DNA of 64,000 nt from Desulfosarcina widdelii (GTDB taxonomy: Bacteria > Desulfobacterota > Desulfobacteria > Desulfobacterales > Desulfosarcinaceae), in NCBI RefSeq assembly GCF_009688965.1, contig NZ_AP021875.1, positions 186,001 through 250,000 of the forward strand. The letters are read 5' to 3'. Numbering within the stretch: position 1 is the first letter of the stretch; every line of letters begins with the position of its first letter. The notes under the pieces are model-generated. The model was given only the letters and a program-made list of their open reading frames with translations. It had not been told where the DNA came from and did not search any database. The position numbers and the translations under genes are program-made. Shown here piece after piece: positions 15,189-25,028 of the stretch.

Positions 15189-18002
15189 ATGGATTACAAG
15201 AAGACCTTGAATCTCCCCAAGACCGGTTTTCCGATGAAGGCCAACCTGGCCGGCCGGGAACCCGAGCAGCTCAACCGATGGGATTCCATGGGACTGTACG
15301 CACAGATTCGCAAGGCATCCGAAGGAAAGCCCGCATTTACGCTGCACGACGGCCCGCCCTATGCCAACGGCCATATCCATATTGGTACGGCGATGAACAA
15401 GATCCTCAAGGACATCATCGTTCGTTCCCGGCAGATGGCCGGTTTCGATGCCGCCTACGTACCGGGATGGGACTGCCACGGCCTGCCCATAGAGCACAAT
15501 GTGGACAAGGAACTGGGCAGCAAGAAAAAGGAGATGACCCAGGCCCAGGTGCGGCGCAAATGCCGGGCCTACGCGGAAAAATTCATCGATATTCAGCGTG
15601 ACGAGTTCAAGCGCCTTGGCGTGATGGGTGAATGGGACAACCCCTACCTGACGATGAACTACCGCTATGAAGCGACCATCGCCAGGGAGTGCTGCAAATT
15701 CGCCCTGAACGGGAGCCTGTTTCTCAGCAAAAAGCCCATTCACTGGTGCTGCAGCTGCAAGACCGCCCTGGCCGAAGCCGAAATCGAATACCATGACGAA
15801 ACCTCGCCTTCGGTTTACGTCAAATTCGCCCTGAAAGACGATCCGGCGGACATCGCCGCCCCTTTGGACGGAAAGCAGGTATCGGTGGTGATCTGGACCA
15901 CCACCCCGTGGACTCTGCCGGCCAACCTGGCCATCGCCCTGCACCCCGATTTCGAATACGCGGCCGTCGAGACCGGCGACGGACAGGTGTTCATTCTGGC
16001 CCGGGAACTGGTGGACGCCTGCATGCAGACCTTCGGCATTGCCGATTACCGCATCATCGCCGATCTTGCGGCCCGCGACCTGGAAAACCGGCGTTGCAGC
16101 CACCCCTTCTATAATCGCGATTCGCTGATTATTCTTGGCGATCATGTGACCCTGGAAGCGGGCACCGGCTGCGTTCACACTGCCCCCGGCCACGGTCGCG
16201 AAGACTATGACGTCGGCCTGCAGTACGGGCTGGACGCCTATTCCCCAGTGAACGACAACGGCGTTTTCACCGAAGATGTGGGGCAATTCGCCGGGCAGTT
16301 CGTTTTCAAGGCCAACGAAAACATCAACCGGCTCCTGGAAGAAAAGGGGGTTCTGCTGGCCAAAGAGGAGATCGGCCACAGCTATCCCCATTGCTGGCGC
16401 TGTAAAAAACCGGTGATCTTCCGGGCCACGCCCCAGTGGTTCATTTCCATGGAGAAGACCGGGCTGCGGAAAAAATCCCTGGAAGAGATCGATCGGGTCA
16501 AATGGATTCCCCACTGGGGGCGTGAGCGCATTTACGGCATGATCGAAAACCGGCCGGACTGGTGCGTTTCGCGCCAGCGGGCCTGGGGAGTGCCCATCAC
16601 GGTGTTCATCTGCGAAAAATGCGATACCGTCCACATGGACGAAGCCGCCATGAACCGCATTTTCGAAGAATTCGCCGCCCATGGGGCCGACGTTTGGTTT
16701 GAAAAAGAGGCCGCCGAACTGCTGCCAGATGGGGCCGTGTGCAGCAACTGCGGCAGCCCTTCTTTCACCAAGGAAACGGACATCCTGGACGTCTGGTTCG
16801 ATTCCGGAGTCAGCCACGCGGCCGTCCTGGAAGACCGGGACTATCTGCATTGGCCGGCGGACCTCTACCTGGAGGGCAGCGATCAGCATCGGGGCTGGTT
16901 TCACAGCGCCCTGCTCACGGCGGTGGGCTTGCGGGGGCAGGCGCCTTATCGCAGTGTGTTGACCCACGGTTTCGTGGTGGATGCCGACGGCAAGAAGATG
17001 TCCAAGTCCCTGGGCAATGTGGTGGCCCCCAAAACGGTGATCGACAAATACGGGGCCGAAATCCTTCGCATGTGGGTTTCGGCATCGGACTACCGGGACG
17101 ATGTGAGAATTTCCGACAGTATTCTCAAACAGCTCAGCGATGCCTACCGCCGCATTCGCAACACCAGCCGGTTTCTGCTAGGCAATCTCAACGACTTCTC
17201 TCCGGAGACTGACAGCCTTGCCCCGGAAAAGATGCTGGAAATTGACCGCTTTGCCCTGCACAAGCTTCAATTGCTGGTGGAGCGGGCCCTGAAAGCCTAC
17301 GACACCTACGAGTTCCACGTGATCTATCATCGGCTGTACAACTATTGCACCGTCGATCTATCTTCGTTTTATCTGGATATTCTCAAGGACCGGCTTTACA
17401 CCAGTCCGCCGGCTTCCGTAGAGCGGCGCAGCGCCCAGACCGCCATGTACCGGATCCTGGATGCCATGGCCCGCATCATGGCCCCCATCATGCCGTTTAC
17501 AGCCGAAGAGATCTGGGAGCACATGCCGGCGGTGAAGGACAAGGCCGACAGCATCCACCTGGCGGCATTCCCCGATCCGGACCCGGCGTTGAAAGACGAA
17601 TCCCTGGCCAGCAAATGGGAAACGCTGATCCGGGTGCGCGCCGAGGTGACCCGGGCCCTGGAAAAGGCACGGGCCGACAAAGTCATCGGCCATTCGCTGG
17701 ATTCGGCGGTGACTGTGGGTCTGTCCGACGAACTGGCCGGTGTCATGGCGGATTTTGAAGACGATCTGCGTGCTATTTTGATCGTATCGCGGGCGAACAT
17801 GACGAAAGGGGAGATTCCCGGCGCCTATGCCGGACAGGAAACCGAAGGCGTGTGGGTGAAGGTGGAGCCGGCCGGCGGCGAAAAATGCCAGCGCTGCTGG
17901 GTCTATGACGACAGTGTGGGAACCATTGACGGCCATCCCACCATCTGCAACCGCTGCGCCGGCGCCCTGGCCCGGATGGACGTTCCAGCGGCGGCCGACT
18001 GA
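15189..18002 (+). CDS. ileS: isoleucyl-tRNA synthetase
   Basis: Class I aminoacyl-tRNA synthetase that charges tRNA-Ile. 937 residues, the normal bacterial length. The HIGH motif is HIHIG ([15 protein letters not shown]) near residue 60, followed by [10 protein letters not shown]. The CP1 editing domain lies at ~200-400 ([33 protein letters not shown]). KMSKS is intact ([11 protein letters not shown]) near residue 600. The C-terminal zinc site has CQRCW and CNRCA. This is the form with the C-terminal zinc finger found in most bacteria. ATG 15189 has CGGAGGC before it. lspA follows 10 bp later, a common pairing. Confidence 0.97.
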   Translation: MDYKKTLNLPKTGFPMKANLAGREPEQLNRWDSMGLYAQIRKASEGKPAFTLHDGPPYANGHIHIGTAMNKILKDIIVRSRQMAGFDAAYVPGWDCHGLPIEHNVDKELGSKKKEMTQAQVRRKCRAYAEKFIDIQRDEFKRLGVMGEWDNPYLTMNYRYEATIARECCKFALNGSLFLSKKPIHWCCSCKTALAEAEIEYHDETSPSVYVKFALKDDPADIAAPLDGKQVSVVIWTTTPWTLPANLAIALHPDFEYAAVETGDGQVFILARELVDACMQTFGIADYRIIADLAARDLENRRCSHPFYNRDSLIILGDHVTLEAGTGCVHTAPGHGREDYDVGLQYGLDAYSPVNDNGVFTEDVGQFAGQFVFKANENINRLLEEKGVLLAKEEIGHSYPHCWRCKKPVIFRATPQWFISMEKTGLRKKSLEEIDRVKWIPHWGRERIYGMIENRPDWCVSRQRAWGVPITVFICEKCDTVHMDEAAMNRIFEEFAAHGADVWFEKEAAELLPDGAVCSNCGSPSFTKETDILDVWFDSGVSHAAVLEDRDYLHWPADLYLEGSDQHRGWFHSALLTAVGLRGQAPYRSVLTHGFVVDADGKKMSKSLGNVVAPKTVIDKYGAEILRMWVSASDYRDDVRISDSILKQLSDAYRRIRNTSRFLLGNLNDFSPETDSLAPEKMLEIDRFALHKLQLLVERALKAYDTYEFHVIYHRLYNYCTVDLSSFYLDILKDRLYTSPPASVERRSAQTAMYRILDAMARIMAPIMPFTAEEIWEHMPAVKDKADSIHLAAFPDPDPALKDESLASKWETLIRVRAEVTRALEKARADKVIGHSLDSAVTVGLSDELAGVMADFEDDLRAILIVSRANMTKGEIPGAYAGQETEGVWVKVEPAGGEKCQRCWVYDDSVGTIDGHPTICNRCAGALARMDVPAAAD

Positions 18003-18012
18003 TCGTATTGCC

Positions 18013-18567
18013 ATGAAAGCCGACCGCCCCGAAACCGCCGAATTCGACGATCCCCGGCAGAAAGCCGACCCGAAAGGACGTGTGCCCTCGCTGGGCGCCG
18101 GGCCCTTTGCCGGGATTTCCGGTCTGGTGGTGGTGCTGGACCAGCTCACCAAATGGCTGGTGATGGCCAACATGCCACTGCATCGCAGCATCGCAATCAT
18201 TCCCGGCTTTTTCAACCTGACCCATATCCACAACCCCGGCGGCGCCTTCGGGTTTATGGCCGCCGGCAGTCCGGGCCTTCGCAACCTGCTTTTTCTCGGT
18301 GTGGCCACCGTCGCCATGGTGCTGATTATCTATTTCTACCGCAGCACCCCCCGGAACTATCCTCTCCTGGCAACGGCGCTGGCCCTGATTTTCGGCGGGG
18401 CGGTGGGCAACATCATCGATCGGCTGCGATTTGGCGTGGTGGTCGACTTTCTGGATTTTTACGTTGGCGCCTATCACTGGCCGGCCTTCAATGTGGCGGA
18501 CAGTGCCATTACCGTGGGTATTACCATTTTTATCGGGCATGTTCTTCTGGGTAAAATGCCGGAATAA
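18013..18567 (+). CDS. lspA: lipoprotein signal peptidase (LspA)
   Basis: Inner-membrane aspartyl protease that removes the signal peptide from diacylated prolipoproteins. 184 residues. Four hydrophobic segments are visible (GISGLVVVLDQLTKWLVM; LLFLGVATVAMVLIIYF; LLATALALIFGGAVG; ITVGITIFIGHVLL). The catalytic Asp residues sit in GNIIDRLRFG and FNVADSAI, with HNPGGAFGF as the conserved third block. The ~35-residue hydrophilic N-terminal tail is longer than usual. A frame from 17905 overlaps ileS; ATG 18013 after the ileS stop is preferred, although no strong ribosome binding site is seen. Co-transcribed with ileS. Confidence 0.93.
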   Translation: MKADRPETAEFDDPRQKADPKGRVPSLGAGPFAGISGLVVVLDQLTKWLVMANMPLHRSIAIIPGFFNLTHIHNPGGAFGFMAAGSPGLRNLLFLGVATVAMVLIIYFYRSTPRNYPLLATALALIFGGAVGNIIDRLRFGVVVDFLDFYVGAYHWPAFNVADSAITVGITIFIGHVLLGKMPE

Positions 18568-18799
18568 TAAAGCAACAACGCTCCATTTCGACCAGTATCG
18601 GCGTTGGACTCACATTTCAATCCTCGAAAACCTTCGTGGTTGTCTGCGGTTGAAATGATCGTCCGCCTTGATCTTGGCCGAACTGAAACGTTGTTGAGCC
18701 GGCTGCATTGCTTTTTGGAGCGCAAGGATCCCCTGATGGAATTGCCTTGCCGCCGTTCTTGAATCTGACTTCCGACCTCTGACATCGGACATCGGACCC

Positions 18800-20245
18800 A
18801 TGCCGATCATCGAATACAACGCCGTCGTCGATCATGTGGAACGGACAGCCGTCGAGGACTGGCCATCGGTTACCCTGATCTACGGTGAGGAGTTGCTTTG
18901 CAAAAAGGCCTACGATGCGGTGATGGACAAACTGGTGCCCCCATCGGACCGGGCCACGGGTGTGGAGGTCTTTGACGGCGGCGAGGATTCCATTGGCAGC
19001 GTACTGGCCAGCCTTAATACCTACGCCCTGCTTTCCAGTGCCAAGCTGGTGGTGTTGCGCGATGCCCGCCTGTTTTACACGGCCAATGCCAGAACGGCGC
19101 TGCGCGAGAAGATGACTCAGGCCGCCGAAGCCGGTAACGTGAAGAAAGCCGCACGGCCTTTTCTCAACCTGATGGCGATAGATGGCCTGGATTTCGAGGA
19201 TTTGCGCACCCCGACTCACAGACGGAAGATCGTCGAGGACGCAGACGGCGGCGCGCCGGCGTGGTTCGATGAACTTTTGACCTACTGCCGGGACAAAGGG
19301 TTGGCTGTTCCGGAAAAGCGCGACGATGCCGACCTGCTCCAGGCGGCCATGGAAAAGGGCTTTCCGGAAGGGCATCGGTTGCTGATCACCGCGGACGTGA
19401 TTGACCGCCGCAAGGCCCTTTTCAAAACGATTGAGCAAGAGGGCCTGGCGGTGAATTGCAGCGTGCCCAAGGGTGAGACCCGGACCGACCGCATGGCCCG
19501 TGAGGCGGTGATGCAGGCAGCGGTGGACGAAGCCCTTGCAAAGGTGGGCAAGACCATATCCGCGGCTGCGCGCCGGAGGCTGATCGACTGGACCGGCTTC
19601 GATCTTCGTACCCTGTCCGGCAACCTGGAGAAACTGATTGGCTTTGTCGGCGACCGCAAGACGATTCGGGATGAAGATGTGACGGCCGTTTTGCAGCGAA
19701 CGCGCAAGGACCCCATTTTCGCGTTTACCAACGCGGTGGCTGACCGCGATCTGCCCAATGCCCTTCTTCTCATGCAGAGCCTGCTGGATGACGGCATGCA
19801 CCCGCTGCAGCTGCTGGCAGCCGTGGCCAACCAGGTACGGCGCCTGCTGCTGGTCAAGGACTTCATCTTCAAAGACAAAAGCCGCCGCTGGTCGACACGG
19901 ATGTCCTTCCCCCAGTTTAAAAGCGGTCTTTTCGTGGACGTTCAGGCTGCCGATGACTCCTTTGCCGACCTCATGGAAAACTGGAACGCGCTGGCCGATC
20001 CCGGCAGCAAGCCGGCCAAACGCAAAAAAAAGCCGTCCAGCGATCTGGTGCTGGCCCGAAATCCGAAGAGTCCATTTCCCGTTTTTCAGACACTGAAAAA
20101 AGCGGACAACTTTTCTTTGGAGGAGTTGACCTCGGCCGTGGATAGCCTGAGTAAAACCGATTTGCGCATGAAATCCACCGGTCAGGACTCGCGGTTGCTG
20201 CTGGAGGCCTTGCTGATCGGATTGTGCAGAAATGGGATTCATTAA
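18800..20245 (+). CDS. holA: DNA polymerase III delta subunit (HolA)
   Basis: Clamp-loader subunit that opens the beta sliding clamp. Recognised from VTLIYGEELLCKKAYDAVM at the start, RRRLIDWTGFDLRTLSGNLEKL in the middle, and DPIFAFTNAVADRDLPNALLLMQSLLDDG...LQLLAAVANQVRRLLLVKDF in the C-terminal collar domain. At 481 residues it is well above the usual ~340. Extra sequence lies at about residues 105-185 and in a basic stretch at ~355-430 (SKPAKRKKKPSS). The ATG directly follows a short-repeat stretch and has no good ribosome binding site. It overlaps the next small gene by 14 bp. Confidence 0.85.
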   Translation: MPIIEYNAVVDHVERTAVEDWPSVTLIYGEELLCKKAYDAVMDKLVPPSDRATGVEVFDGGEDSIGSVLASLNTYALLSSAKLVVLRDARLFYTANARTALREKMTQAAEAGNVKKAARPFLNLMAIDGLDFEDLRTPTHRRKIVEDADGGAPAWFDELLTYCRDKGLAVPEKRDDADLLQAAMEKGFPEGHRLLITADVIDRRKALFKTIEQEGLAVNCSVPKGETRTDRMAREAVMQAAVDEALAKVGKTISAAARRRLIDWTGFDLRTLSGNLEKLIGFVGDRKTIRDEDVTAVLQRTRKDPIFAFTNAVADRDLPNALLLMQSLLDDGMHPLQLLAAVANQVRRLLLVKDFIFKDKSRRWSTRMSFPQFKSGLFVDVQAADDSFADLMENWNALADPGSKPAKRKKKPSSDLVLARNPKSPFPVFQTLKKADNFSLEELTSAVDSLSKTDLRMKSTGQDSRLLLEALLIGLCRNGIH

Positions 20246-20441
20246 AGAACAACAGGTCAAACTGGCCCTGCGACTGCTGGCCTGGCGCTATGAAAAGGCC
20301 GGACAGCCGCTGCCCGATCCCACCGTTTTGCAGCGACACGCCCGCGAACTGGTGGACGATGCCCATCGCATCGCCCGGGAGCGCGGTGGCAATGTGCTTT
20401 CCATCTTAAAAGAGATGGTGGCTGATGTGCGACGACGTTGA
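20232..20441 (+). CDS. small hypothetical protein coupled to holA
   Basis: A 69-residue basic helical protein (MGFIKEQQVKLALRLLAWRYEKAG...ILKEMVADVRRR) whose ATG lies 14 bp inside the end of holA, so it is likely translationally coupled. No known domain. The overlap, helical design and believable codons support a real gene; the function is unknown. Confidence 0.6.
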   Translation: MGFIKEQQVKLALRLLAWRYEKAGQPLPDPTVLQRHARELVDDAHRIARERGGNVLSILKEMVADVRRR

Positions 20442-20570
20442 AGGCCGAAGATCGGTCCGGATAAAATGGCGTTGAAAAACAACGGTTGCCATGATAATTA
20501 GGCTTGCCAACCACTTCGGGGGTTTTTCCCCTGACCCACCCACCCAATCGGCAGTTAAAGGAGGAGCGAT

Positions 20571-21743
20571 ATGCGTAAATTTTCAGTTGGTTTGGTGTTT
20601 TTTCTATCTGTGTTCATGGTTTTCGCGTTAACGGCAGCAGATGCCGATGCCGCGGATACCATCAAGATCGGATTCAACATTCCGCTGACGGGCGACAACC
20701 CCGACGTGGGGGCCTCATCCAAGAACGCCGCCCAGATGTATCTGAAAAAAAATCCGAATGTCACCGTCGGTGGCAAATCCTATGCCCTGAAATTCATTTA
20801 TGACGACAACGAATACAAAGCCGAGTCGGCGGTCAAGGTCAGCACGAAGCTGATTACCGAAGAGGGCGTGTTGGGTATCATCGGCCCGCAGTCTTCCAGT
20901 CAGGCCGTGCCGGCCGGCGAGGTGGCCAATAACTTTGCCACCCCCATGATCAGCCCCTGGTCCACCAACCCCAACACCACCCTCGACAGGCCCTATGTCT
21001 TCCGGGGATGCTTTCTGGATCCTTTCCAGGGACCGGTGGCCGCCAACTTTGCTACCGATGAATTGGGCGCCAAAAAAGCTGCCGTGCTGTATGACATCGC
21101 CGCCGACTATCCCAAGGGACTGGCCGAGTTCTTCAAGGAAGCCTTCGAGAAGATCCACGGACCCGGCTCCGTTGTGGCCTTCGAAAGCTTCACCACCGGC
21201 GACAAGGATTTCTCCGCCCAGATGACCAACATCATGATGTCCGGCGCCGATGTACTTTTCACTCCCCAGTATTACAGTGAAGTTCCCCTGATCGTCCGCG
21301 CCGCCAAGGAGATGGGCTGGAACAAACCGATCCTCGGCTCCGACTCCTGGGGCAGCGGCGATCTGATGGGGCTGTGCGGCGATGACTGCAAGGGCTACTA
21401 CTTCTCGACCCATTACGCCGCCGCAGGCGCCAAAGGCGAAACCAAGGCCTTCATCGACGAATACTCCGCTACTTACGGCAAGACCCCCGACGACGTAGCC
21501 GCCCTGACCTGGGACTCGCTGGGGCTGATGATTCAGGCCATCAAGGACACCGGTGGACTTTCCGGCGACATCAAGGCTGATCGTACCAAGGTCAAGGATG
21601 CCCTGGCCGCCATCAAGAATTTTCCTGGAATCACCGGTGGAATGACCTTCACCCCGGACGGCGATCCCAAAAAATGTGCGGTCGTGGTCCAGATCAACCA
21701 GGATGGGCAGTTCGCCTTCCACAAGTCCGTTTGCCCGAAATAG
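20571..21743 (+). CDS. livK: branched-chain amino-acid-type ABC transporter, periplasmic binding protein
   Basis: Type I periplasmic binding protein of 390 residues that delivers a ligand to the permeases encoded downstream. The signal peptide spans residues ~1-27 (FSVGLVFFLSVFMVFALTAADADA). The mature protein opens with TIKIGFNIPLTGDNPDVG, then GVLGIIGPQSSSQA and MISPWSTNP, all typical of LivJ/LivK-type proteins. Four Cys near the C-terminal third (GLCGDDCKGYYF and KKCAVVV...SVCPK) may form disulphides. The real ligand could be Leu/Ile/Val or another amino acid or amide. GGAGGAGCG precedes the ATG. First gene of the liv operon; an attenuator-like hairpin follows. Confidence 0.88.
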   Translation: MRKFSVGLVFFLSVFMVFALTAADADAADTIKIGFNIPLTGDNPDVGASSKNAAQMYLKKNPNVTVGGKSYALKFIYDDNEYKAESAVKVSTKLITEEGVLGIIGPQSSSQAVPAGEVANNFATPMISPWSTNPNTTLDRPYVFRGCFLDPFQGPVAANFATDELGAKKAAVLYDIAADYPKGLAEFFKEAFEKIHGPGSVVAFESFTTGDKDFSAQMTNIMMSGADVLFTPQYYSEVPLIVRAAKEMGWNKPILGSDSWGSGDLMGLCGDDCKGYYFSTHYAAAGAKGETKAFIDEYSATYGKTPDDVAALTWDSLGLMIQAIKDTGGLSGDIKADRTKVKDALAAIKNFPGITGGMTFTPDGDPKKCAVVVQINQDGQFAFHKSVCPK

Positions 21744-21767
21744 CCTGTTGAACAAGCAGCGTTACCT

Positions 21768-21840
21768 GCCGTCCGTCGCCGTTTGTCGGCGGACGGCTAA
21801 CTTGAAAAGGGGACAGGCTTGCCTGTCTCCCTTTCCTTTT
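21768..21840 (+). terminator. double hairpin attenuator between livK and livH
   Basis: Two hairpins fill the 114-bp gap. The first is a GC-rich stem of about 10 bp (GCCGTC...GACGGC, 21768-21797). The second pairs GGGGACAGGC with GCCTGTCTCCC around a TT loop (21809-21831) and is followed by TTTCCTTTT. This is a plausible partial terminator giving more binding protein than permease, a common feature of binding-protein transporters. It could also protect the livK message from 3' decay. Confidence 0.65.
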
Positions 21841-21857
21841 GACGGGAGCCGTTGTCC

Positions 21858-22823
21858 ATGACCTTCAACTTTCTCATGCAGAACCTGATCAACGCGTTGC
21901 AGTGGGGCAGTTTTTACGCCCTGATCGCGCTGGGTTACTCCATGGTCTACAGCATCCTCATGCTGTTCAATTTCGCCCACGGGGACATCTTCATGGTGGG
22001 TGCCTACATCGGTCTGGGCGTGTCTTTGGGGCTGCTCTCTCTGTTCGGCAGCGGCGCGGCCGCTATCCTGCCCGGATGGCTGCTGCTGGTGCTGACCATA
22101 TTGATCTCCATGTTTCTGACCGCCTTCGTGGGGATCATCGTCGAGCGGGTGGGCTACCGACCGCTGCGGGAGGCGCCGCGGGCCTCGGCCGCCATCACCG
22201 GCCTGATGATCGGCATCATTCTGGAAACCGGCAATATCCTGTTCCTCGGCGGACAGCGCCTCAAATTTCCCCAGCTGATCGAATCGGTAACTTACAACGT
22301 CGGCGGCGTATACGTAACCAATAAAAAGATCATGATCGTGCTGGTGTCCATAGGGCTGATGCTGGCCCTGCATCAGTTGATCACCCGCACCAAGTGGGGT
22401 ATGGCCATGCGGGCCATGGCCTATGACTACGTGGTGGTCCCGCTGGTGGGGGTCCCCATGAATACCATCGCCGCCATGACCTTTGCCATCGGATCGGCGC
22501 TGGCCGCCGCGGCCGGCATCCTGTTCGGTCTGGCCTATCCGGTGCTGGACCCTTACATGGGGGTCAGTTTCGGCTGGAAGGCGTTCGTGGCAGCCATTCT
22601 CGGCGGGCGCGGCTCCATCATGGGGGCATGCATCGCCGGTTTCATGCTGGGATTTATCGAAATCATGACCGTGCCGGCCATCATGATCATAAACCGGTTG
22701 TTCTCCTTGAACATTGGCTCCAATCTGCGTGATCTGATTGCCTATTCCATCGTTCTGGTGATTCTTATTTTCAGACCCCACGGTCTGTTTGGACAGGCGT
22801 ACAGTGCGAAATTGAGACTATAA
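21858..22823 (+). CDS. livH: branched-chain amino-acid ABC transporter permease LivH
   Basis: Inner-membrane permease of about 321 residues with around eight hydrophobic segments. It begins MQNLINALQWGSFYALIALGYSMVYSILMLFNFAHGDIFMVG, the signature start of LivH, and the EAA-like cytoplasmic loop is seen near VSFGWKAFVAAILGGRGSI. ATG 21858 with GACGGGAGC upstream is preferred over the TTG two codons earlier. Works with LivM as the membrane channel. Confidence 0.9.
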   Translation: MTFNFLMQNLINALQWGSFYALIALGYSMVYSILMLFNFAHGDIFMVGAYIGLGVSLGLLSLFGSGAAAILPGWLLLVLTILISMFLTAFVGIIVERVGYRPLREAPRASAAITGLMIGIILETGNILFLGGQRLKFPQLIESVTYNVGGVYVTNKKIMIVLVSIGLMLALHQLITRTKWGMAMRAMAYDYVVVPLVGVPMNTIAAMTFAIGSALAAAAGILFGLAYPVLDPYMGVSFGWKAFVAAILGGRGSIMGACIAGFMLGFIEIMTVPAIMIINRLFSLNIGSNLRDLIAYSIVLVILIFRPHGLFGQAYSAKLRL

Positions 22824-22890
22824 TAGCTGATAGCTCGTTACTCATAGCTGATTGCTAAAGGCTATCAGCGATTAACTATCGGCTAAAAAC
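22824..22890. repeat. short-repeat island (TAGCTGATAGCTC-type)
   Basis: The livH-livM spacer is built from TAGCTGATAGC, CTCATAGCTGAT and CTATCAGCGAT units, direct and inverted, so it can form several small hairpins. Similar units recur at 37,500-37,700, 40,870-40,935, 44,957-44,990 and 46,405-46,470. Confidence 0.55.
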
Positions 22891-22912
22891 GTTGACAAGG
22901 AACGCGTAATCC

Positions 22913-24253
22913 ATGGAAGAAACACTCGCACCGCAACAAAACGGCCTGAAATACCGCCTGGGCCTGTTTTTCAAACCGGTGCCGCTGCTGGCATATCTGA
23001 TTGGCTTTTTGGCCTGCGCCCTCTGGGAATTACTGGTAGGCGATGGGCTGACGTCGATTCTGGGACTGCCCAAAATGCCGGTGCTTTTCGGTCTTCTCAC
23101 CATCTTCAAAGTACTGGCCGGGGTGGTCAACCTGGCGATCAAGGGGGAGGCCTTTAACTGGGCAACGCTGGTGCACATTCCCACGGCGTTGATCTACCTG
23201 TTCGTCATTTACCTGATTCCGTTGGCCGTGGTCGCCCGGGCGACAGCAAAGCCCGCCAATGTTTTGGCCCGCTTTCTTCATGGGTTTCCTCTGATCGTAA
23301 CGGCCCTGGTTCAGTTGGGTCTGATGTACGCCGTGCTGCACATCTGGGCCGGCGTGAGCGACTATCGGCTGATTACCCTCAAGCTGACCCTGATTGCCGT
23401 GCTCTTCACCCTGAGCCTCAACATTATCAATGGATACATGGGGGAATTTTCCTGTTCCCATCCCGGCTTCATGGCTGTCGGAGCGTACATGTCCAGCCTG
23501 TTCACCGTAGGACTGTTCACCAGTGACAAGGTGCTGGGCGAGGCGGTCTTCACCTTTTCCGCGGCCTATTTATCTTTCCCGCTGGCACTGGTGTTCGGCG
23601 GCGCCATGGCCTCGCTGGCTGCCCTGATCGTCGCCATTCCATCGTTTAAAACCCGGGGAGACTACCTGGCCATTATCAGTCTGGCGTTTCTATTCATCGT
23701 CAAGAGCTTTTTCGAAAACGTGCAGGCGCTGGGCGGGTCGCGCGGCATCGCCGGCCAACCGGACTGGGCTACCCTGCCGGTGATTTTTATCACCGTGGCC
23801 TTCGGGGTCTGGACGATCAACAACTTCGTCACCTCCACCATGGGCAAGGCCCTCAATGCGGTGCGCGACGACGAAACCGCGGCCGAGGCCATGACCGTGA
23901 ACACCCGCAAGACTAAGATGTCGGCGTTTCTTTTCGGCGCCTTCTGGGCCGGGGTGGCCGGCGGCCTTTTGGCCCATGTGCTGCGCTACATCAACCCGGC
24001 CATGTTCAGCGTCCAGAAACTGGCCGAGGTTTTGGCCATGGTCTACTTCGGCGGATTGAACTCGGTCTATGGCTCCATTGTGGGGGCCGTGTCCATCAGC
24101 CTTCTGGGAGAGGCCCTGCGGCCCTTGGAGATTCTCAAGTGGATCGTCATCCCGTTGCTGTTGATCCTCGTGATGATTTACCGGCCCACCGGTCTGATCG
24201 CCTTCAAGGAGTTCGATGTCCGGCAGGTGTTCGGGCCCAAGGAGGTGGATTGA
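22913..24253 (+). CDS. livM: branched-chain amino-acid ABC transporter permease LivM
   Basis: Second membrane subunit, 446 residues. The LivM core starts near residue 150 (LTLIAVLFTLSLNIINGYMGEFSCSHPGFMAVGAYMSSL) and includes ALNAVRDDETAAEAM and the C-terminal EILKWIVIPLLLILVMIYRPTGLI. The first ~140 residues add about four extra hydrophobic segments (LLAYLIGFLACALWELLVG and others), making it longer than the usual ~320-420. The start is ATG 22913, shortly after AAGGAACGCG. livG begins 1 bp after its stop. Confidence 0.9.
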   Translation: MEETLAPQQNGLKYRLGLFFKPVPLLAYLIGFLACALWELLVGDGLTSILGLPKMPVLFGLLTIFKVLAGVVNLAIKGEAFNWATLVHIPTALIYLFVIYLIPLAVVARATAKPANVLARFLHGFPLIVTALVQLGLMYAVLHIWAGVSDYRLITLKLTLIAVLFTLSLNIINGYMGEFSCSHPGFMAVGAYMSSLFTVGLFTSDKVLGEAVFTFSAAYLSFPLALVFGGAMASLAALIVAIPSFKTRGDYLAIISLAFLFIVKSFFENVQALGGSRGIAGQPDWATLPVIFITVAFGVWTINNFVTSTMGKALNAVRDDETAAEAMTVNTRKTKMSAFLFGAFWAGVAGGLLAHVLRYINPAMFSVQKLAEVLAMVYFGGLNSVYGSIVGAVSISLLGEALRPLEILKWIVIPLLLILVMIYRPTGLIAFKEFDVRQVFGPKEVD

Positions 24254-24254
24254 T

Positions 24255-25028
24255 ATGCCGCTGCTGCACGTAACCGACATGAGCCACAATTTCGGCGGTC
24301 TTCAGGCTGTCTCCGAATACAACCTCAGCCTCGATCCGGGCCAGATTACCGGTCTGATCGGCCCCAACGGCGCCGGCAAGACCACCATCTTCAATCTGAT
24401 TACCGGCATTTACCGGCCCACCCGAGGATCGGTCCGTTTCGACGGAGAGGAACTGGTGGGCAAAAAACCCAACGAGACCGCCGCCATGGGCCTGGCCAGA
24501 ACGTTTCAGGAGATGAAGCTCTGGCGCCACATGACGGTGCTGGATCACATCAAGATGGCCCGCTATTCCAAGCTTTCCTACGGCCTTCTGGGAGCCTTTC
24601 TGGACACCCCCAGACGCCGCCGCGAAGAGCGTGAGGCGACCGATCTGGCCATGGAGGTCCTGAAGATGTTTGCCGTGGACCAGTTCGCCGACCAGTTGGT
24701 GGTCAACCTGCCTTACGGCGCCCAGCGCCGGGTGGAAATGGCCCGGGCCATGGTGATCCAGCCCAAGGTGCTTTTGCTGGACGAACCTACGGTGGGCATG
24801 ACCCCGGACGAAATGATGGCCATGATCGAGGTGGTCCGCCAGGCCCATGAGCGCTTCAACCTGGCGATCTTTCTCATCGAGCACCGTTTGAAAGTGGTCC
24901 ATGAACTCTGCCAGCACGTACAGGCGTTGGTGTTCGGTCAGGTTCTGGTCGAAGGAACGCCCAACGAGGTCCAGAACCATCCCAAGGTGATCGAAGCTTA
25001 CATCGGCGAACAGGAGGTGGAATTCTGA
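24255..25028 (+). CDS. livG: branched-chain amino-acid ABC transporter ATPase LivG
   Basis: Cytoplasmic ATPase of 257 residues. Walker A is GPNGAGKTT, the signature is NLPYGAQRRVEMARAM (a LivG-type YGxQR form), and Walker B is VLLLDEPTVGM, followed by the switch His in LIEHRLKVV. ATG 24255 with GGAGGTGG directly before it is the true start; an earlier in-frame start would overlap livM. It overlaps livF by 1 bp (TGATG). Confidence 0.93.
   Translation: MPLLHVTDMSHNFGGLQAVSEYNLSLDPGQITGLIGPNGAGKTTIFNLITGIYRPTRGSVRFDGEELVGKKPNETAAMGLARTFQEMKLWRHMTVLDHIKMARYSKLSYGLLGAFLDTPRRRREEREATDLAMEVLKMFAVDQFADQLVVNLPYGAQRRVEMARAMVIQPKVLLLDEPTVGMTPDEMMAMIEVVRQAHERFNLAIFLIEHRLKVVHELCQHVQALVFGQVLVEGTPNEVQNHPKVIEAYIGEQEVEF

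Noticed and set aside
15057-16967. 636-codon open frame antisense to ileS
   Set aside because: ileS is unambiguous and the antisense frame has the His/Gly/Val-rich look of GC-rich shadow frames, with no domain.
18617-20260. 547-codon open frame antisense to holA
   Set aside because: Shadow frame of a real gene; composition rich in Gln/His/Arg and no recognisable motif.
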